Part shown: piece by piece, positions 1 through 7,219 of the stretch
Layout of the letters: each line of letters begins with the position of its first letter
Position numbering within the stretch: the stretch's first letter is position 1
NCBI GenBank assembly: GCA_900321845.1
Contig: ONXT01000073.1
Span: forward strand, 1 to 15,850
Direction: 5' to 3'
DNA: 15,850 bases
From: an uncultured Bacteroidales bacterium
GTDB taxonomy: Bacteria > Bacteroidota > Bacteroidia > Bacteroidales > WCHB1-69
Position numbers and translations under genes: made by a program
Notes under the pieces: generated by a model
The model's input: only the letters and a program-made list of their open reading frames with translations
What the model was told of the DNA's origin: nothing
Databases searched by the model: none

Positions 1-1086
1 ATGCGTGAGGAAGCGACGATTCCGATTACGAATATCAATGTGCAGATGCAGAATTTCGCATTGGACAATCCCCTCGCTTTGAAATTGAATGCGCTCATCG
101 GCGAAACCGGCGAGCTTCATGCGGACTGGGCCGGCTCTCTTTCCGACTTCAAGAATCAGACGATCAACGTGTTCATCAAGAATTTCAAGCTGCCTATTGG
201 CTCGCCCTACTGCATGGAATACCTCTCTTACCCGATTGAAGACGGCGTGTTGTCCGTAGTCAGTCGTAGCACGATTAAGGATAATATCATCACCAGCAAA
301 AACAAGGTTGATATTTTTAACTGTGTAGTCGGCAAGAAGAACAAGGTCGCGAAGCCGGAGTACAATATCCCGTTGCGTGCAGGCATCTATGTCCTCTCCG
401 ACCGCAAGGGCCGAATCCAGTTTGATTTGCCGATCACCGGCGACCTAAGTTCCCCGAATTTCTCCTATCGAAAAATCATCTTCAAGGCCATTGGAAATCT
501 GTTGGTCAAAATTGTGGCGGCTCCTTTCGATTTGATTGCCAAGAGCTTGGGTAAAAATTCCGACATTTTTGCCGATATCCAATACGATATCCGTCCGCAA
601 GGGCTGGGCAGCGAGGCCGCCGACCGCCTCAACAAAGTCGCCGATGCCATGAAGGAGAAGCCGGAACTGGTGCTTACTCTCCAGCAATCTGTCGATATTG
701 GCGAGAATATGAAGGCGTATGCGTTGTTTAATGTAAAACGTGACTATTTTGAGCATAGGCACGGCAGAAAACCTTCGTTGGATGAATTTGAGGATGTGCT
801 CAAAATCAAGAACACCGATACCAAGTTCGTCGATTATGTGAACTCGAAAGCGGAACCGTTGCATGCATCTGGGGATATCAGCCAAAAGTGCGTGGCGATT
901 TGCGGTTCCGATGTGGTTGAGAAGCAAGTGAAAGACAACATTGAACGGCGTTACCAGTCGGTCGTCAATCATTTCACCACGCAAGGTATTCCGGCCTCCC
1001 GTCTGAAGGTGTTGGAGCTGGGCAACAAGCCGACGCCTCCGGGCAAGACGTTGCTCTCATTCGGCATTGATATGGTCGAGGAATAG
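1..1086 (+). CDS. DUF748 (AsmA-like) protein, C-terminal part
   Basis: The frame is open from the first base and ends in TAG at 1084-1086, so this is probably the 3' end of a longer gene. The ATG at position 1 is most likely an internal methionine, because no signal peptide or membrane anchor follows it. Residues about 165-235 show the pattern I associate with the DUF748 C-terminus: a hydrophobic APFDLIAKSLG segment, then a stretch with ADRLNKVADAMKEKPEL, which in family members reads as start-of-helix plus 'kL..la.aL.erP.l.l'. Residues about 305-345 contain an RYQSVVNHF...GIPASRLKV segment similar to the OmpA-like ending of these proteins. DUF748/AsmA-like proteins are thought to act in the periplasm in outer-membrane lipid homeostasis; the exact role here is not known. 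It is the only + strand gene and converges with the next gene across a 17-base gap. Family call moderately sure, function inferred. Confidence 0.7.
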   Translation: MREEATIPITNINVQMQNFALDNPLALKLNALIGETGELHADWAGSLSDFKNQTINVFIKNFKLPIGSPYCMEYLSYPIEDGVLSVVSRSTIKDNIITSKNKVDIFNCVVGKKNKVAKPEYNIPLRAGIYVLSDRKGRIQFDLPITGDLSSPNFSYRKIIFKAIGNLLVKIVAAPFDLIAKSLGKNSDIFADIQYDIRPQGLGSEAADRLNKVADAMKEKPELVLTLQQSVDIGENMKAYALFNVKRDYFEHRHGRKPSLDEFEDVLKIKNTDTKFVDYVNSKAEPLHASGDISQKCVAICGSDVVEKQVKDNIERRYQSVVNHFTTQGIPASRLKVLELGNKPTPPGKTLLSFGIDMVEE

Positions 1087-1103
1087 GGATAAAGAATCAT
1101 ACG

Positions 1104-2552
1104 TCAGTCCTCAATCCCTATCACCTCACTCATCTTGGGGTTGATGGGAATCAAGTAATATTTGCACTCTTTGTCTTCGTAGAAAAGTTGTGCGCCCCAG
1201 CGTTTCCAGTACTCGTGCGTTTTCAGGTGGTGCATGACGGGAACAAAGATGAAGTCGTATTTTTTCAATTCGGGGAAGATGTTCATCATCATGTCGAAAT
1301 TCAGCGGGGTGCCGCGACGTTCGGGTGCGGTGATGAACGAGAACACCGCCGTGTAGCGATACTGGTTGAGCGCGTTCAACAGGTCGGGTCTTTCAACAGC
1401 TATCTGCGCTGTTTCCTCCTCTATCCGATAGTCGCTCATGGTGAGCAGGCCGATGGTCTGCCCATCTTCATCCACGGCTTTTACAGAAAGCGGCCAGTTG
1501 ATGTGGAGGTTCTCGAGCCAAAACCGCACTTCTTCTCGTTCGAATCCATATTGACGCACCATCCACTCCAGCGTTTCCGGCAAATCGGCGGGGGTGCTGC
1601 GGTGCAGACAGTAACGCTTGGAACTGCTATCTTCTTTATTCTCATTGAATTGAATGATGTTATAACTTAAAAGAAGTTCCGGATGATAGCTGCTTTTGGC
1701 TTGCCGCAGTCCCTCCAAGCCCATATCCTCCTCACGGTTTACATATATATAATACTCGGGCAGATGGCGGCAGAACTCCTGATTGATGACGGTGAACGCC
1801 CCTTCGTAGTTTGTGTCGGCCTTTTCCACACTCACATCGAAAGTGGTGGGGGAGATGGCGCTCCCGTAGGTGAAGGCGACCATCTTGCCTTCTACGAAAA
1901 GCGCGCCCCCCAGCGTGTGCAAGTCGGCCCAATGGTCGAAAGTGAACTGCATAACGCGCTGTTCCGCCGCGAGGGTGTCGAAATCCTCGTAAGGGGACTT
2001 GTGGCCGGGCTCGCCATGCCAAAGGTTCTCTACTTCAATGCATTGCGCGAACAAATCGGGGGTGAGCTCGCGGTATTCGTAATGGGGATACAATGTACGG
2101 AAGCGGTTGGCGTGGTTGCGCTTCGCCTGCAAGTGACGTCCTCTGAGCGATGCAAGCGATTCCCTACGATAGATGTAGTCTTGGCTGTTGCGGATGGCTT
2201 CGACGGTAACCTGGCTGCCGAAAGCGCGCCTGAGGATGTCTGCGTCCTCATTTTCCATACCCACTATCTCCAATTCCTCGTGAATGCTGTCGGCATACTG
2301 CCACATCAGAAGCACATTTTTCACGACCGCTTCGTAGCTGTGGTCGGTAAGTACCAGCATATAGGCAGCGTGGTCGTCAAAAGTGTATCGGAGGACGAGA
2401 GCATTGTCGGTAGTGGCAAACTGTGTATTAAAAATGGGCTGCCATGCGGCAAGGTTGGCGAATGACAAATTGCAATTGCGCTGACCGGAGCGGAAAATGT
2501 AGTTGCGCAAGGTATCGCGGTCGGCAATCGTGAGGGGGCAGAAGGAGAGCAC
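1104..2552 (-). CDS. DUF2156 (LPG synthase C-terminal-like) protein with a second GNAT-like domain
   Basis: The product is 482 residues with two related halves. Residues 1 to about 305 match DUF2156, the acyltransferase fold that forms the catalytic C-terminal domain of MprF-type aminoacyl-phosphatidylglycerol synthases. Supporting motifs are an RGRHLQAKRNHANRF segment at 137-151, a FVEGKMVAFTYGS strand-turn at 219-231 and EDMGLEGLRQAKSSYHP at 275-291, the usual end of the domain. Residues about 310-480 look like an independent GNAT acyltransferase with an APERRG turn at 409-414, resembling the acyl-CoA pyrophosphate-binding loop. The start is GTG at 2550-2552, only 3 bp after the lpxC stop, so it should be co-transcribed with and translationally coupled to lpxC. 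No membrane segment is visible, so the product is probably cytoplasmic. Substrate unknown: the position suggests aminoacyl or acyl transfer related to lipid A or phospholipid, but that is inference. Confidence 0.75.
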   Translation of the reverse strand: MLSFCPLTIADRDTLRNYIFRSGQRNCNLSFANLAAWQPIFNTQFATTDNALVLRYTFDDHAAYMLVLTDHSYEAVVKNVLLMWQYADSIHEELEIVGMENEDADILRRAFGSQVTVEAIRNSQDYIYRRESLASLRGRHLQAKRNHANRFRTLYPHYEYRELTPDLFAQCIEVENLWHGEPGHKSPYEDFDTLAAEQRVMQFTFDHWADLHTLGGALFVEGKMVAFTYGSAISPTTFDVSVEKADTNYEGAFTVINQEFCRHLPEYYIYVNREEDMGLEGLRQAKSSYHPELLLSYNIIQFNENKEDSSSKRYCLHRSTPADLPETLEWMVRQYGFEREEVRFWLENLHINWPLSVKAVDEDGQTIGLLTMSDYRIEEETAQIAVERPDLLNALNQYRYTAVFSFITAPERRGTPLNFDMMMNIFPELKKYDFIFVPVMHHLKTHEYWKRWGAQLFYEDKECKYYLIPINPKMSEVIGIED

Positions 2553-2555
2553 GAA

Positions 2556-3458
2556 TTATCGATTTAAGAGGTATTTCACGAACTCCGTGTTGGCAAAATG
2601 TCCCGGTTTGGTGGCGAAAACGTGTCCTTTGACTGGTCTCCCCAACAGGTAGAGGTCGCCGATGAGATCGAGCAGTTTGTGGCGGGCAGGCTCGTTCGGA
2701 TGGCGCAGTTCGATATTGTTCAGCGTGTGGTTGGCGGAAACGGTCAGGTCGCTCTTGTGGAAGAAGTCTGCGAGTTGCTGCATCACCTTGGGTTCTGGAA
2801 TCTCGGAAACAAAGACGATGGCGTTGTCCACATCGCCACCGCGCACCAGGTTGTACTGAATCAAAGGCAACAGTTCGTGCAGGAAAACGAACGTGCGGCA
2901 GTTGTAAAGTTCTGGGACAAACTGCTTGATGTCGGTTAATTCTGCGTTTTCTTTGGATAGAACCTCCGTTCCGTAATCCACTTCCACAAAAGCCTGGAAG
3001 TCGTCGGCTGGCTCCATGCGGATTTCAATGCCCTTCTCAGGAACGGTGAAAGTGGCGGGTTCCTTAATCGTAAAGTATTCTCTTTCAGCGTCTTGTTCTT
3101 GACGGCCGGCTTTCTGCAGTGCTTCCACATAGAGGCGAGAGCTGCCGTCTAAAATGGGCGTTTCGCCGGCATCGATTTCAATCATCAGATTGTCGATTTC
3201 CATTCCGGCGAGGGCGGCCATCAGGTGCTCGATGGTGCGCACCTCGGCATTGTTTTCCTTAATGGAAGTCCCCCTGGAAGTGTCAAATACGTTGGTTCCC
3301 AATGCTTTAACAATGGGCTTCCCAGGCAGGTCGATGCGTTGGAAGAATATGCCGTGATGGATTGGTGCGGGCTTGAAGGTCACAGTGACCTGTTTTCCTG
3401 TGTGAAGACCTTTGCCGGAAAGGGAGATGGGAGTAGAGATTGTTGTTTGTTTGCTCAT
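2556..3458 (-). CDS. lpxC: UDP-3-O-acyl-N-acetylglucosamine deacetylase LpxC, stand-alone form
   Basis: LpxC removes the acetyl group from UDP-3-O-acyl-GlcNAc, the committed zinc-dependent step of lipid A synthesis in the cytoplasm. The family's key residues are present: TIEHLMAALAG at 75-85 with Glu77 and zinc ligand His78, HKLLDLIGDL at 260-269 with zinc ligands His260 and Asp264 plus conserved Asp268, and catalytic His287 in KPGH. An N-terminal GKGLHTGK motif (15-22) is also typical. At 300 residues it equals a single-domain LpxC. In most Bacteroidota LpxC is fused to FabZ (about 460 residues); here translation stops at TAA 2556-2558 straight after the LpxC domain. It lies 140 bp downstream of lpxD, beyond a terminator, with a possible own promoter, and 3 bp before the DUF2156 gene. 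Confidence 0.95.
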   Translation of the reverse strand: MSKQTTISTPISLSGKGLHTGKQVTVTFKPAPIHHGIFFQRIDLPGKPIVKALGTNVFDTSRGTSIKENNAEVRTIEHLMAALAGMEIDNLMIEIDAGETPILDGSSRLYVEALQKAGRQEQDAEREYFTIKEPATFTVPEKGIEIRMEPADDFQAFVEVDYGTEVLSKENAELTDIKQFVPELYNCRTFVFLHELLPLIQYNLVRGGDVDNAIVFVSEIPEPKVMQQLADFFHKSDLTVSANHTLNNIELRHPNEPARHKLLDLIGDLYLLGRPVKGHVFATKPGHFANTEFVKYLLNR

Positions 3459-3523
3459 TTGCGATATGTTTGTGGAATGTGATGGGCGAACTGAAATATC
3501 GGCAATTAGGGTGTTTCTTTTCT

Positions 3524-3555
3524 TAAATACTCAGTTCGCAGTTTATTGATGTCAA
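3524..3555 (-). promoter_or_regulatory. Possible promoter of lpxC
   Basis: On the - strand a TTGACA (3550-3555) is separated by 20 bases from TATTTAAG, whose first six bases lie at 3524-3529. The second element is a poor match to the Bacteroidota TAnnTTTG consensus, so the call is weak. It is plausible because a terminator ends the lpxD transcript just upstream and lpxC needs its own start. Confidence 0.3.
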
Positions 3556-3590
3556 TAATAAAAATCCCTCTCAACGAAATGAGGGGGATT
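3555..3590 (-). terminator. Rho-independent terminator after lpxD
   Basis: On the - strand an 11-bp stem (3580-3590 pairing with 3563-3573, one C-A mismatch) with a 6-base loop is followed by TTTTATTATT. It begins 8 bases after the lpxD stop and therefore separates lpxD from lpxC transcription. Confidence 0.8.
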
Positions 3591-3598
3591 CGGGTGAT

Positions 3599-4621
3599 TT
3601 ATTCTTCTGATAGTTTTTTCTCTAATTCGGAAACGCGTTTGTACAGTTCCGGTAATTTTTTCCGATAGATGATGAGGCGTTTTTCCTCGTTGAATGGGAT
3701 GGCGGGCTGGCCGAGTACAATCTGGCCGCCTTGTAATGAATGGGTTACGCCGGCTTTGGCGCCCACCATGATTTTGTCGCCCAAGGCGATGTGTCCGGCC
3801 ACGGCCGATTGACCGCCCATGATGCAGTGCTTGCCGACTTTGGCAGATCCGGCGATGCCGACTTGCGCGGCGAATGCGGAGCCCTCGCCGATTTCCACAT
3901 TGTGGGCAATCTGGATGAGGTTGTCGAGTTTGACGTTCTGGTGGATGACGGTGGAACCCATGGTGGCGCGGTCGATGCAGGTGTTTGCGCCGATTTCCAC
4001 GTTGTCTTCAATCACCACATTGCCGATTTGCGGAATCTTGATGAAGTTGTCGTCTTGCGGGGCGAAGCCGAAACCGTCGGCGCCGATGACCGCTCCCGCA
4101 TGGATGATGCAGTTGCTGCCGATGACGCACTCGGCATAGACCTTCACGCCGGCATTGAGCACGGTGTTGCTGCCCACCTTGGCATTGTCGCCCAAACAAA
4201 CCTGCGGGAAAATCTGCGTGTTGTCGCCCACCACCACGTTTTCGCCGATGCTGACGAACTCGCCGATATAGACGTTCTCGCCGATTTTGGCAGACTCGGC
4301 GATGCAGGCATGCTTGGAAATACCGCGTTTGACAGGCTTGGACTTGATGTAGAAATCAAGCAGTTTGGCGAAGGCAGCGTAGGAATCCGCGACCTTTATC
4401 AAGGTGCACTTCACCGGATGTTCGGGTACGAAACTCTGGTTGACGATGGCGGCCGTCGCCTCGGTTTCGTAAATGTAGTGAGTGTATTTGGGATTGGCCA
4501 AAAAAGTGAGTCCGCCTTTGAAGCCCTTTTCAATTTTGCAGACGGTCGTAATCACAGCCTCTTTATCTCCGACCACTTCAGCGCCCAACAGTTCTGCAAT
4601 TTGTGCAACTTTAAATTCCAT
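3599..4621 (-). CDS. lpxD: UDP-3-O-(3-hydroxyacyl)glucosamine N-acyltransferase LpxD
   Basis: LpxD adds the second 3-hydroxyacyl chain, from acyl carrier protein, to the 2-amino group of the UDP-glucosamine intermediate. It acts immediately after LpxC in the lipid A pathway. The 340-residue length is normal. Residues 1 to about 100 form the uridine-binding N-terminal domain. Residues 105-300 are hexapeptide repeats of a left-handed beta-helix (for example AKIGEN, VVVGDN, AKVGSN). IQIAHNVEIG at 236-245 places the catalytic His240, matching His239 of E. coli LpxD, and GADGFGFAP at 180-188 is a family signature. Residues 312-340 look like the C-terminal helix or coiled coil. The ATG at 4619-4621 follows a TATCTTTG box by only 15 bases. 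Upstream lies the pseudokinase gene, 66 bp away; downstream is a terminator. Confidence 0.95.
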   Translation of the reverse strand: MEFKVAQIAELLGAEVVGDKEAVITTVCKIEKGFKGGLTFLANPKYTHYIYETEATAAIVNQSFVPEHPVKCTLIKVADSYAAFAKLLDFYIKSKPVKRGISKHACIAESAKIGENVYIGEFVSIGENVVVGDNTQIFPQVCLGDNAKVGSNTVLNAGVKVYAECVIGSNCIIHAGAVIGADGFGFAPQDDNFIKIPQIGNVVIEDNVEIGANTCIDRATMGSTVIHQNVKLDNLIQIAHNVEIGEGSAFAAQVGIAGSAKVGKHCIMGGQSAVAGHIALGDKIMVGAKAGVTHSLQGGQIVLGQPAIPFNEEKRLIIYRKKLPELYKRVSELEKKLSEE

Positions 4622-4636
4622 GATTCAAATTTTGCG

Positions 4637-4644
4637 CAAAGATA
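4637..4644 (-). promoter_or_regulatory. Bacteroidota-type -7 box upstream of lpxD
   Basis: The - strand reads TATCTTTG, an exact TAnnTTTG match, 15 bases before the lpxD ATG. No clear TTTG -33 element lies about 20 bases upstream, where the strand is T/A-rich. The expected leader is very short. Confidence 0.6.
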
Positions 4645-4687
4645 CAATTTTTTGGCGGGGAGGTTTTATTAAAAAAACTTAAAAGGG

Positions 4688-7069
4688 CTAATCCTTCAGG
4701 CATCTTACCGAGCGACCGGCATCTTGGAAATCGCTAAACAGTTTTGCCTCAGGGGAATTATAGCCGATTTGAACCACAAATGTCTTGTCGTCTTCAGCGG
4801 TGCAGCTCCAGAAGTTGGCAAATGTGCCGATGTCAACGTAGTTTTGGCAGAAAACGCCTGCCGGTGTGGCGGAAAAGTTGGTCACGTTGTTCAAATTCCT
4901 GTTGTGCCCGACGTTGTTGTTCTTGTCGTCCTCGTCCCAGCCTGATTGAGAAGCCAGTGCCTTGCCGATGTTGTCGGGATTGCCGCTGAATGCGTATTGG
5001 CTGGCCACGTAATTGCGGAGTTGCTCCCATTCGGCTTGGGTGGGGATGTGCCATCCGTTGGGGCAGATGCCTTGGTGGTGCGTAGTTGTCGAGTCGGAAT
5101 TCACTTTGCGCGCCACCGCATACCAATTGTAGAGGTAACCGTAACGGCTTTGCGGGTAGTAGGCCGGACTTTTCACATCGCTTCGCAAGGAGGTTCCCAC
5201 GGCTGTTCCGTCGGCATAGGTCTTGGTGCGCAGATTCTCTTTCATCCAACACTGTTTGCCAATGAGTACCGTTTTGTATCTATTCCCTTCAATGTCAACG
5301 AGTTCTGAACAAGGCTGGCCGTCTTTGCCTACTGGGCTTGTGCGGGCCGGCGTCTCATTTTCATCGCTGTTCTCATCGGAAGCCCCAATGAAATTATCAC
5401 GCTGGTTGATGCCGTTGTTGCCGTCAGAGATTGACTCTGTGTTATCCTCTCCTTTGGAACAGGTGCCTAAGCCAATGATTATTCCAATGATAACCAATGC
5501 GATTATTGCAATGATGATTGCGCGGTTTTTCCGTTTGTTGTTTTTGTTTTCTGTCATAAAAGGGGAACTGAATGCGGGTTCTGTCGTTAATGGTTCGGTA
5601 GCTTTGGTAGGTTCGTTTCCCGCTTCTTCTGTTTCGGGCACGGGGTTTGGGGTGGGTGCAGAAGATTGGGAATCAACCAAATCGCGTAGGCTGGTCGGCT
5701 TGGCGTTGCTATTGCTTGGTTGCGCGTTCACCAAGTCCATAAGACTGCGTTTAGTCGAAGCGGTTTTTTCGGTTTCCTGTGATTCGAGTGGCTGTTCGGT
5801 TGCAACCTCTTCTTCCGAAATAGGAGTCGCTTGCTCTTCCTCAACACGCTCTTCACTCTCTTGTGCGGGTTCGTTTTCCGGTGTGGCTTCCGAATCGATG
5901 ATTTCAAATTCAACAGGAGCTTCGCTGTTTGTCTCGTTGTCGGGTGTTTCCGCTTCTGCTTCCTCGCTTGCGGTTTCTATGTTTTCAGGAGCGGAAGTCT
6001 CCGTGGAGGATTCTGTTTCCTCTACCGATTCTGATTCTGTAATAGGCTCTTCTTCGGAAATGCTTTCAACTTCTTCATCGGGTGCTTCATCGGTAATTTC
6101 CTTGTTTTCAGGATTTTGATTTTCTGGTTCGGGGGAATTCATCTCTTCGGAAGGGGCGGACGACTCCTCTGTTTCAGCAACGTTTGTCTCTTCTTTAGTG
6201 GGAATGGGAACCTCGACGGGAGGAATTTCCACGATAGGGGGAAGGGGTTCTACGGCTGAAGGGAGAATGGCGGCGGCGGAAAGAATGGCAAACAGCTCCT
6301 GCGAGTTTTGGGCGCGGAATGCAGGATCAGGTATCAGGCATCTTTTGAGAATCTCGTTCCAAGGCGTCTCGATGTGATTCAGCTTTTGGGTGAATCTGTT
6401 CTCATTCATTTGCAGAAGAAGGGCTTCGCGTGCTTCATCCGATGTGCGAACGCCTTCGATGTCAAAGAGTGGTTCTCCGGTAAGTATCTCATATACAATG
6501 GCTCCGTAGCTCCAAAGGTCGGTGTTGTACCGCAGATTCTGCCCGCTTAAGTATTCGGGAGAGTTGTAGCGAAGCGATTCCAGCTCCGGCCCTTTCCCAA
6601 GTCCGAATACGACTTTGGGAATGAGGTTGTGGCCGTTTTTGACCACCCAGATATCATTTGTGTTCAAATCGCAATGGAGAAGCCGGTGCGCATGCAGAAA
6701 ACGGATGGCTTCCAGCAGGTCGGTTGCGAGCTGATTCCGCTGAGCGTAATCTATATCCGTTGCAAGCGTTTCTGCAAGGGGGCCGTCTTGCAGGTATGGG
6801 AGTATGGCGAAATCGAACACCCCTTGAGGCGTGTTGAAAGTGTATAATGTTTCGTAATTCGAGACGTTCTGGTGGCGTGGAAGCATCCGCAGCGCTTCAT
6901 ATTCATCGTGTAGAGGTGATGTCTCTTGGGTTACCGGAGCAATTCGGATGAGCACGACACGTTGCGTTAGACGGTCGAATCCTTTATATACGGAAGTCCA
7001 CCCGTGACTATCTATTTTGTCGGTGCGGATGTCGTATTGATAACGTTTGAAAAAATCTTTGGGATCCAT
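4688..7069 (-). CDS. Membrane-anchored predicted pseudokinase with extracytoplasmic FISUMP domain
   Basis: The product is 793 residues in four parts. Residues 1 to about 265 have a eukaryote-like Ser/Thr kinase fold: hinge region about 88-93, HCDLNTND at 132-139, SPE (170-172) in place of APE, and DLWSYGAIVYEILTG at 184-198. Several catalytic residues are replaced: the ATP-binding Lys by Arg42 (VLIR for VAIK), HRD by HCD, the Asn after the catalytic Asp by Asp139, and the DFG Asp by Val154 (VFG). The glycine-rich loop is also degenerate around Gly23. Catalytic Asp134 and a candidate alpha-C Glu (56 or 58) remain. Residues about 280-500 are a Glu/Ser/Pro-rich acidic linker. Residues 517-534 are one strongly hydrophobic segment after a basic NKRKNR stretch, so the N-terminal domain should be cytoplasmic. 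Residues about 584-793 match the FISUMP domain (GYLYNWYAV, QGICPNGWHIP, SVRCLKD), function unknown. Role unknown; signal coupling across the membrane is inference. Confidence 0.85.
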   Translation of the reverse strand: MDPKDFFKRYQYDIRTDKIDSHGWTSVYKGFDRLTQRVVLIRIAPVTQETSPLHDEYEALRMLPRHQNVSNYETLYTFNTPQGVFDFAILPYLQDGPLAETLATDIDYAQRNQLATDLLEAIRFLHAHRLLHCDLNTNDIWVVKNGHNLIPKVVFGLGKGPELESLRYNSPEYLSGQNLRYNTDLWSYGAIVYEILTGEPLFDIEGVRTSDEAREALLLQMNENRFTQKLNHIETPWNEILKRCLIPDPAFRAQNSQELFAILSAAAILPSAVEPLPPIVEIPPVEVPIPTKEETNVAETEESSAPSEEMNSPEPENQNPENKEITDEAPDEEVESISEEEPITESESVEETESSTETSAPENIETASEEAEAETPDNETNSEAPVEFEIIDSEATPENEPAQESEERVEEEQATPISEEEVATEQPLESQETEKTASTKRSLMDLVNAQPSNSNAKPTSLRDLVDSQSSAPTPNPVPETEEAGNEPTKATEPLTTEPAFSSPFMTENKNNKRKNRAIIIAIIALVIIGIIIGLGTCSKGEDNTESISDGNNGINQRDNFIGASDENSDENETPARTSPVGKDGQPCSELVDIEGNRYKTVLIGKQCWMKENLRTKTYADGTAVGTSLRSDVKSPAYYPQSRYGYLYNWYAVARKVNSDSTTTHHQGICPNGWHIPTQAEWEQLRNYVASQYAFSGNPDNIGKALASQSGWDEDDKNNNVGHNRNLNNVTNFSATPAGVFCQNYVDIGTFANFWSCTAEDDKTFVVQIGYNSPEAKLFSDFQDAGRSVRCLKD

Positions 7070-7110
7070 AATACGGTGCTTTTAACGTATTTCTTGCCAA
7101 AATCAGCGCG

Positions 7111-7118
7111 CAAAGTTA
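7111..7118 (-). promoter_or_regulatory. Bacteroidota-type -7 box upstream of the pseudokinase gene
   Basis: The - strand reads TAACTTTG, an exact TAnnTTTG match, 41 bases before the ATG at 7067-7069. A convincing TTTG -33 element was not found at the usual spacing, so the call rests on one box and its position in a 150-base intergenic region. Confidence 0.5.
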
Positions 7119-7192
7119 CAAAACAATGCACAATTTTGTATGCGATTCTGCAACTATTTTTGACAAAAAAGAATCAGGAATCAATTGCCCTA

Positions 7193-7213
7193 TAGTCAAT
7201 GGTCAGCAGTCAA
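7193..7213 (+). repeat. Three degenerate 7-bp tandem units
   Basis: Three adjacent heptamers, tagtcaa, tggtcag and cagtcaa, share the core nnGTCAr. They lie 6 bases beyond the stop of the M23 peptidase gene. No hairpin with a U tract was found here, so no terminator is called. The array is too short for certainty and its function is unknown. Confidence 0.45.
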
Positions 7214-7219
7214 CTTTCT

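Noticed and set aside
1083..1121. Inverted repeat ATAGGGAT / ATCCCTAT spanning the convergent gene ends
   Set aside because: Only 8 bp of stem with a 23-base loop, no U tract on either strand, and it overlaps both coding ends; too weak to call a bidirectional terminator.
3740..4672. 310-residue open frame on the + strand opposite lpxD
   Set aside because: It is antisense to a certain gene; its Asp/His/Gly/Val-rich composition mirrors the hexapeptide repeats of LpxD read in reverse.
5223..6119. 298-residue Ser-rich open frame on the + strand
   Set aside because: It is the complement of the Glu/Ser-rich linker of the pseudokinase gene; antisense of GAA/GAG-rich sequence yields Ser/Phe/Leu-rich open frames.
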